Origin: Avedoeria sp964651245
Lineage (GTDB): Bacteria > Chloroflexota > Anaerolineae > Epilineales > Epilineaceae
Reading direction: 5' to 3'
Assembly (NCBI GenBank): GCA_964651245.1
Contig: CAZYVI010000015.1
Coordinates: forward strand, 49,081-113,080
DNA length: 64,000 bases
The translations under genes and the position numbers were made by a program. The notes below the pieces were generated by a model that saw only the letters and a list, made by a program, of their open reading frames with translations, did not search any database and was not told where the DNA came from. Positions 58,701 to 64,000 of this stretch are shown piece after piece (the first letter of the stretch is position 1; every line of letters starts with the position of its first letter).

Positions 58701-59802
58701 GTGCCGCCTGACGGACGTCGCCGGCGCGCGCTGCAGCGCGATCGCCGCCGCGTCGGCCGTGACGGCGATCCGCCTTTGGGGCGCCGACCCGCGGCCGGGC
58801 CGTAGCGGCGGGTTGTCGGACAGCTTCCTGCCCGCCGGCGGCGCGCCGCGCGACATCGAGCTGACCCTCGACGTGCCGGGCTCGGCCGTCGGCGATCTCA
58901 GCCACAACGCCTGGGGCGGCCGGTTCGAGAGCCTGCCGCTGCCGGTGTTCGACAACGCCTTGATCCGGGTGCGTCCGCCCGACACGGCCACCCCCACCGC
59001 CTCGCCGACGGCGTCCGAGACGCCGCCGCCCTCGGCCACGTTCACGCCGTCGGCGACGCCGACCGCTTCGTCGACGCCGACCGTCACGCCCACCGCCACC
59101 GACACCCCGACGGCCACGCCGACGCCCACCTACCGCATCTACCTGCCGGCGTCGCTGCGCACGCGCTGCCTGGCCCACACCGTCGACGCGGTGCTCGTCA
59201 TCGACGTCTCGAGCAGCATGCGGCGCGCCGCCGGCGACGGCGGCACCAAGCTCGACGCCGTGCTGCGGGCGTCGCGGGCGTTCGTGGCGCGCTTTGCCCC
59301 GGCGCCGGAGCGGGGGCGGGTGGCGATCGTGGCCTTCCACAACCGGGCCTGGATCGTGCAGCCGCTGACGGACGATCGCGCCCTGCTCGACGCCGCGATC
59401 GACCGCCTGGCGGGGGTCGTCGACGAGGGCACCCGGCTCGACCTGGGCCTCGCGGTCGGCGCCGCGGCGCTGGCCGACGTCGACGCCGGCCGGCTGCGGG
59501 CGATGGTCTTCCTGACCGACGGCCTCCCGAACCGGGTCCCGACGCCGGTCGGCGGCGGCAGCATGGAGGACACCGTCCTGCGCGCGGCCGAAGCGGCGCG
59601 CGCGGCGGCGATCACGATCCACACCGTCGGCTACGGCCGCGAGGACGCGCCCGACATCGCCGATCGCATCCTGCCGTCGCTGCTCATCGCCATCGCCGGC
59701 TCGCCGGCCAGCTACCACCAGACCGACGACGCCGCCGGCCTGGCCGAGGTGTTCCGCCGCATCGCCACCGAGCTCGGCTGCGTCGGCGGCGGCTGGCCCT
59801 AG
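55753..59802 (+). CDS. Large secreted surface protein with DUF11-like repeats and C-terminal VWA domain
   Basis: 1349 residues. Signal peptide: AATLFVAAFVAAWLGG. Long beta-rich stretches have isopeptide/DUF11-like features (VITDTLPLGLSYVLDSATV-like, YRLSLANLTDRPVEW, ALANQAGIWASND). An EF-hand-like calcium loop DLDGDGALGPGEDRNGNG is at about 755-775. Pro-rich linkers at 415-445 and 1075-1125 each run into a YLP motif (KSYLPVTQG; RIYLPASLRTR, about 1126-1138). The second is followed by a von Willebrand A domain with a full MIDAS: Asp1151, Ser1153, Ser1155 in DVSSSM, and FLTDG. Likely an adhesin. Its stop shares CTAG with the convergent gene. Confidence 0.83.
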   Translation: MRRPPPPRPVAATLFVAAFVAAWLGGRSPAAPVDAAPAVEPILGAALTILADGTAPFEDRPLAVAGLGTLPGVRGVADPGDDVGPNDGVVRAWDAVVYRASFSVRDAGVDGLVAEVTLAGPAIWEAGQLPALRLAGCPGGATLLDGGRTVRCVVGAVAAPPAVTVALDLTARVSGTALQGDRIEAGLTVRAPGAVPDPDRANCALPRPDGCDATAPVVTVSAAPAAELRKFLVGNRQGVVFGGVVGRQLDWQLDVVLGADGDARGSSMPVGAPWTLPDWWRALGPTGRDLRLSVALVGCSDADGRAAWQCAQPGGPGAPIEVTLLRLDADASLPNGIASAQPAVVARLNVQLWVPETEVTGAGGDVTFHNCFATAIGNPQRSLWAPLDARGQANLGGSLEPPGNNCSYAVLPVPRAVPTRRPPRRPPPGRPGPPGRAPTPIPTAAVALPSKSYLPVTQGAAVTDGSTFRAEMVIEIGGGGTMLGVIPCDKWDNSSHILTGDAATAVRVWREDLGEDPVDITDGGRVVVEYGTGRWGRQRPASLSVGRAWYAQATASCHDAAPVTGMGWFGGDQVDFENRGRGRLDAAHVNMVRARLLDGVPAGSIVWIELQFAALANRPGTWLMNYGAAGFGAGSRAGWRVQECYGALGASSRRACPVPASGATGRPGGLGDMLVHVGVPLWLQKRTDPAVPGGSPVINAGETIAFVLDAATFPSPSSPPLPAYPPEAFAPGVVVTDTLPLGLSYVLDSATVASEDLDGDGALGPGEDRNGNGTLDRDVPFEPAILPGPGYGETTLRWTIGDLPYRRRVPAIRYVARASRLVPGGTALANQAGIWASNDRPPNCRPGARELEGGRCAWAQVIIANIAAAQVEKVPRSPLVLPGEPMVYRLSLANLTDRPVEWFDAVDLLPREGEPRTPPTRLRGGIGGVRVRLPAGGPPIEVWASAADPEALDVAGGGLRDGLVDPVAAWGAPGAGLGGPEWPCRLTDVAGARCSAIAAASAVTAIRLWGADPRPGRSGGLSDSFLPAGGAPRDIELTLDVPGSAVGDLSHNAWGGRFESLPLPVFDNALIRVRPPDTATPTASPTASETPPPSATFTPSATPTASSTPTVTPTATDTPTATPTPTYRIYLPASLRTRCLAHTVDAVLVIDVSSSMRRAAGDGGTKLDAVLRASRAFVARFAPAPERGRVAIVAFHNRAWIVQPLTDDRALLDAAIDRLAGVVDEGTRLDLGLAVGAAALADVDAGRLRAMVFLTDGLPNRVPTPVGGGSMEDTVLRAAEAARAAAITIHTVGYGREDAPDIADRILPSLLIAIAGSPASYHQTDDAAGLAEVFRRIATELGCVGGGWP

Positions 59803-61235
59803 CGGCGCTCGGCCGGCGGCTCGCCCGCGCCACGACCCACCGGCGGGCGCCGCCACAGCGCCACGCCCTCGACGAGCATCGCCAGGCCCGCCCAGAGGGC
59901 GATGAACGCCAGCGGCCAGGCCAAGAGCCGTGGCGCGACGAACAGCAGGCCGCCCGCGCCGACGAGCGCGGCGCCGAACAGGAGCACCGGCCCGGCCTCC
60001 ATCGTCTCGAGCGCGCGCCAGCCGATCACGACGCCGCCGATGGCCGTGCCGAAGCGGGACGCGTTGCGCGCCAGCAGTTGGGCGTGGCGCGGCCCCCGCC
60101 GGCGGCCGAAGAAGCGCCGCGGACGCGGGCGTGGCCGGGTGGCGACGATTTCGGTCGCCCGCGCCAGGTCGGCCTCGTAGTGCGCTTGGAGCGTCGCGCC
60201 GACGGCCTCGTCCTCGATGGCGACGTCGAGCTCCCAGTTGCCGACCCAGCCGTTGAGGTTGAGGTTCGTCGAGCCGATCCGCGACCAGCGCCCGTCGGCG
60301 ACGGCCGTCTTGGCGTGGACCATGACGCCCTGCCACTCGAAGATCCGCACCCCCGACTCCAGCAGCGGCCGGTAGAGCGAGCGCGACAGCGGCACCGTCC
60401 AGCCGACGTCGGAGCCGCGCGGCAGCAGCAGCCGGACGTCGACGCCGTCCTCGGCCGCCCGCCGCAGCGCGTCGACGTACGAGCCGGTGCCCACGAAGTA
60501 GGCGTCGGTGATCCATAGCGTCCGCCGGGCCAGGGCGCAGATGAGCAGGTCGGTGCGCAGCAGGTTGGCGGCGAACGGCTCGCTGGTCACCAGCCGGACG
60601 TGCACCGGCGCGTCGGTCGCCTGCGGCGGCGGGCCTGGCGGCTCGACGGCGCCGCCGGCGGCGCGCCAGCGCGCGGCGAACGCGGCGGCGGCGTCGACGG
60701 CGGCCGGCCCGGCGATCTCGACGCCGGTGTCGCGCCAGGGCTCGCGCCCGGCGGCCGCGTCCCCGGCCCACTCGGCGCCCACGCCGAGCCCGCCCACGAA
60801 CGCGACGCGGTCGTCGACGACGAGCAGCTTGCGGTGGTCGCGCGACAGCCAGCCCAGCGGCGCCCGCGGTGACGGCGGGTTGGCGGCGCGGACGTCGGCG
60901 CCGGCGCGCCGCAGCGGGGCGAAGAGGCCGCGGGCGGCGCTCCAGCCGGCGCCGAACCAATCGTAGAGCAGCCGGACGCGCACGCCGCGCTGCGCGTGCT
61001 CAGCCAGCAGCGCCACGAAGCGGCGGCCGACGGCATCGGCCCGGACGATGTACATCTCGACGTCGATCGAGGCGGCGGCGTCCGCGAAGGCCGCCTCCCA
61101 GGCCGGGTAGTTCTCGGCCGCGTCGCGCAGCACGCGCACCGCGTTGCCGCCGACGAGCGGCGCGCCGGCGGTGCGGCTGAACATCTGGTCGGCCAGCTGC
61201 TGGGTGAGCCGCCGGTCGATCGTCGCGCTGGCCAT
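59799..61235 (-). CDS. Cardiolipin-synthase-like phospholipase D protein
   Basis: 478 residues. Two HKD sites: His134/Lys136 in RDHRKLLVVDDRVAFVGG and His307/Lys309 in MVHAKTAVADGRWSRIGSTNLN, the second with the family's GSxNLN. WITDAYFVGTGSYVDALRRAA is typical of ClsB-like enzymes. Unusually, the membrane helices are at the C-terminus (about 385-460: AIGGVVIGWRAL..., VLLFGAALVGAGGLLFVAP, LAFIALWAGLAMLVEGVAL) rather than at the N-terminus. Leaderless start ATG 61235. With PssA/Psd nearby a phospholipid role is likely. Confidence 0.9.
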   Translation of the reverse strand: MASATIDRRLTQQLADQMFSRTAGAPLVGGNAVRVLRDAAENYPAWEAAFADAAASIDVEMYIVRADAVGRRFVALLAEHAQRGVRVRLLYDWFGAGWSAARGLFAPLRRAGADVRAANPPSPRAPLGWLSRDHRKLLVVDDRVAFVGGLGVGAEWAGDAAAGREPWRDTGVEIAGPAAVDAAAAFAARWRAAGGAVEPPGPPPQATDAPVHVRLVTSEPFAANLLRTDLLICALARRTLWITDAYFVGTGSYVDALRRAAEDGVDVRLLLPRGSDVGWTVPLSRSLYRPLLESGVRIFEWQGVMVHAKTAVADGRWSRIGSTNLNLNGWVGNWELDVAIEDEAVGATLQAHYEADLARATEIVATRPRPRPRRFFGRRRGPRHAQLLARNASRFGTAIGGVVIGWRALETMEAGPVLLFGAALVGAGGLLFVAPRLLAWPLAFIALWAGLAMLVEGVALWRRPPVGRGAGEPPAERR

Positions 61236-61241
61236 GGGCCG

Positions 61242-61247
61242 ATGATA
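61242..61247 (-). promoter_or_regulatory. -10 box of the phospholipase D gene, leaderless arrangement
   Basis: TATCAT on the minus strand, 6 bases before ATG 61235; it lies just after the end of the upstream exporter operon. Confidence 0.55.
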
Positions 61248-61259
61248 GCCCTGTCGGGG

Positions 61260-62045
61260 CTAGGCCGACGCGCCCCCGTAGCGGCGCAGCCCGAGCCGCC
61301 AGACGAGCCGCGCTGCGCCCGCCAGCCCGATCGCCACGCCCGCCGCCAGGGCCAGCGTTTCCGACGTCAGGCGGCCGGTGACGGCCTCGGCCGGCACCGT
61401 CACGGCGAAGGCGACCGGCACCAGGAACGTGAGGCCGCCGCGCAGCCACGGCGGGTAGATCCCGACGGGCCAGCGGCCGGCCTGGTAGACGCCCTGGAAC
61501 AGCTCGACGATGTGCTCGATGCGCACGATCCAGAAGACGCCGGCGGTCAGGATGAGCGAGAAACTGTAGATCGAGCTGGCGCCCAGGATCAGCGCGGCGG
61601 CGAACGCCACGGCATGGGCGAGCCCGACGCTGGCGTCCAGCCGCGCGATGGCGATCGCCAGGACCGCGGCGCCGACGGCGACGTCGACCAGCTGCCAGAG
61701 CCGCAGCTCGCGCACGCTGACGAGCGCCTGGGCGTCGACGGGTTTGACGAGGCTGTAGTCGAACAGCCCGCCCTGGACGTCGCCCATGAGCCTTTGCATG
61801 TTGGGCTGGACGATGGACTGGATGATGCCGCCCATCAGGATGTGGACGCCCATGACCGCCAACAGCTCCGGTCGCGTCCAGCCGGCGAGGTCGTCCGTCT
61901 GACGGAACACGAGCGCGAGGCCGACGAGGCCGGTCGCCAGCGCCACGGCCGACTGGAAGAGCTGGACGACGAGGTTGACGCGGTACTGGAGCTCGTGGAG
62001 CGCCATGACGCGCCAGTGCGCGGCGGCCAGCCGCAGCAGGCCCAT
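61260..62045 (-). CDS. ABC-2 type exporter permease, second subunit
   Basis: 261 residues with six hydrophobic segments. MALHELQYRVNLVVQLFQSAVAL, LVKPVDAQALVSVRELRLW and YQAGRWPVGIYPPWLRGGLTFLVPVAFAVTVPAEAVTGRL (seen in parts) match the ABC2_membrane_6 (former DUF990) family. Start ATG 62045 after GAGGA, 5 bases after the first permease gene. Third gene of the operon. Confidence 0.88.
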   Translation of the reverse strand: MGLLRLAAAHWRVMALHELQYRVNLVVQLFQSAVALATGLVGLALVFRQTDDLAGWTRPELLAVMGVHILMGGIIQSIVQPNMQRLMGDVQGGLFDYSLVKPVDAQALVSVRELRLWQLVDVAVGAAVLAIAIARLDASVGLAHAVAFAAALILGASSIYSFSLILTAGVFWIVRIEHIVELFQGVYQAGRWPVGIYPPWLRGGLTFLVPVAFAVTVPAEAVTGRLTSETLALAAGVAIGLAGAARLVWRLGLRRYGGASA

Positions 62046-62050
62046 CGTCC

Positions 62051-62845
62051 TCAGCCCCCGACGGCCGCGAAGCGCTTCACGGCCACCGGCCAGACCGACG
62101 CCACGAGCGCGGCGCCGACCGCCGTCCAGAGCGCCTGCATGCCCAGGCCGCGGGCGATCTCGGCGTAGCTGAGGCGGCCGATCAAGGTCTCGATCGGGAA
62201 CTGGAACGCCCACTGGAACGGCAGCCAGTCCGCCACGGCCTGCGCCCACGGCGGCATGAGCGACAGCGGCACCAGCCGGCCCGACACCAGGAGCTCGACG
62301 GTGAAGAAGACCTCGAAGATCGCGCCGACGCGGGTGGTCCAGAACGTCACGAGCCCGAGCGCCCAGAGCAGCATGAACCGCACCAGGAACCCGCCCCACA
62401 GCGCGACGACGAAGGCGGCGATGCGGACCGTGTCGGTGTGGAACGCGGGCGGGAACAGCCACGCCAAGAGCGCGGCGATCGGCAGCCAGTACAGGAGCAC
62501 GACGAGCTTCCAGCCGGCGAAGAAGCCGAGGTCGCGGTGGATCGGGTGGACCGGCTGCAGCAGCTCGCCGGCGAGCTGGCCGTCGCGGATCCGCCCCTCC
62601 CAGGCGAAGGGCGTCAGGACGATGTTCATGTTGCGCACCAGCGTCCAGACGATGTAGTACGCGGCGAACGCGCCGGCCGAGTAGCCGCCGACCTGCCCGC
62701 CGCGCGACTCGGCCACGGTCGACCAGACGACAAGGTAGATGACCGGCTCGGCGACCATGCCGATCATGTAGAGGTAGTTGGCGGCGCGGTACTGGAGCTG
62801 CTCGAGGACGGCGATGCGGGCGGCGCCGGCGTAGAGACGGAGCAT
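62051..62845 (-). CDS. ABC-2 type exporter permease, first subunit
   Basis: 264 residues, six membrane segments. LEQLQYRAANYLYMIGMVAEP, YYIVWTLVRNMNIVLTPFAWE, IRDGQLAGELLQPVHPIHRD and LPFQWAFQFPIETLIGRLSY are family features shared with the second subunit (same order: amphipathic start, 'G.L...L..P', Pro-rich outer loop). The pair would form a heterodimeric channel. Starts at ATG 62845, 3 bases after the ATPase stop. Confidence 0.88.
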   Translation of the reverse strand: MLRLYAGAARIAVLEQLQYRAANYLYMIGMVAEPVIYLVVWSTVAESRGGQVGGYSAGAFAAYYIVWTLVRNMNIVLTPFAWEGRIRDGQLAGELLQPVHPIHRDLGFFAGWKLVVLLYWLPIAALLAWLFPPAFHTDTVRIAAFVVALWGGFLVRFMLLWALGLVTFWTTRVGAIFEVFFTVELLVSGRLVPLSLMPPWAQAVADWLPFQWAFQFPIETLIGRLSYAEIARGLGMQALWTAVGAALVASVWPVAVKRFAAVGG

Positions 62846-62848
62846 CGG

Positions 62849-63964
<1,116 letters not shown>

Positions 63965-63971
63965 GGGCGGG

Positions 63972-63977
63972 ATCGTA
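63972..63977 (-). promoter_or_regulatory. -10 box of the ABC exporter operon, leaderless arrangement
   Basis: TACGAT on the minus strand, 7 bases before ATG 63964. A TAGACG -35 candidate lies 17 bases further out, at the very end of the window (63995-64000). Confidence 0.5.
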
Positions 63978-64000
63978 CGCCACGGCGTGGGGGGCGTCTA

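Overview
The window is very GC-rich (by eye about three quarters G+C) and densely coded on both strands, with 45 protein genes, no recognisable tRNA or rRNA, no insertion sequence and no CRISPR array. The gene content points to an aerobic or facultative member of the Chloroflexota. Reasons are a complete o-succinylbenzoate menaquinone pathway, many secreted proteins with Thr/Pro-rich linkers and a short C-terminal 'YLP...R' tail, a large alpha-2-macroglobulin, and PssA/Psd phospholipid synthesis. This assignment is an inference from gene style; no marker gene was placed on a tree.

Layout. 1-549 is the N-terminus of a GT39-type membrane glycosyltransferase leaving the window. 650-10073 is a menaquinone operon in the order menF-menD-menH-menB-menA-menC-menE with 4-base GTGA overlaps at three junctions (F/D, D/H, B/A). 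Opposite it (11206-12773) lie aroF (DAHP synthase, chorismate supply) and a hotdog thioesterase that is a good candidate for the DHNA-CoA thioesterase step; menG/ubiE, the last methylation, is at 40057-40875. 12977-14579 holds ybaK and fdhD, diverging. 17701-22289 is an NAD-linked formate dehydrogenase: a fused NuoE/NuoF-like subunit and a NuoG/FdhA-like catalytic subunit interrupted by an in-frame TGA at the exact active-site selenocysteine position, followed by a SECIS hairpin. An Rrf2 regulator follows.

23092-29115 carries two secreted beta-propeller-like proteins and an S9 peptidase. 29216-32907 holds a methyltransferase, an FmdE-family protein, a DUF1761 membrane protein, rlmH and a membrane-anchored cyclophilin. 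33093-38627 is an 1844-residue alpha-2-macroglobulin with dockerin-like and cohesin-like modules. 38810-42023 has an AI-2E-family permease facing menG and a cystathionine gamma-synthase/lyase. 42249-46670 is a phosphonate-type ABC importer (phnD-phnC-phnE) with a double-length PhnE. 46768-53047 has a secreted protein, asnS and an S8 protease. 53044-54545 is psd-pssA; 54667-55674 is an RlmI-like methyltransferase; 55753-59802 is a 1349-residue secreted VWA protein; 59799-61235 is a cardiolipin-synthase-like phospholipase D protein; 61260-63964 is a three-gene ABC-2 exporter.

Expression signals show two styles. Genes inside operons and genes with 5' leaders have an AGGAG-type ribosome-binding site. 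Nine first-in-transcript genes instead have a TANNNN -10-like box (usually TANNNT) 6-9 bases before the start codon and no ribosome-binding site, which suggests leaderless mRNAs. Convergent genes often run into one another: tails overlap by 4 to about 300 bases, and two pairs share one CTAG as both stop codons. The observations most worth following are the selenoprotein formate dehydrogenase, the shared C-terminal tail of secreted proteins, the leaderless promoter class, the menE read-through and the tandem PhnE.
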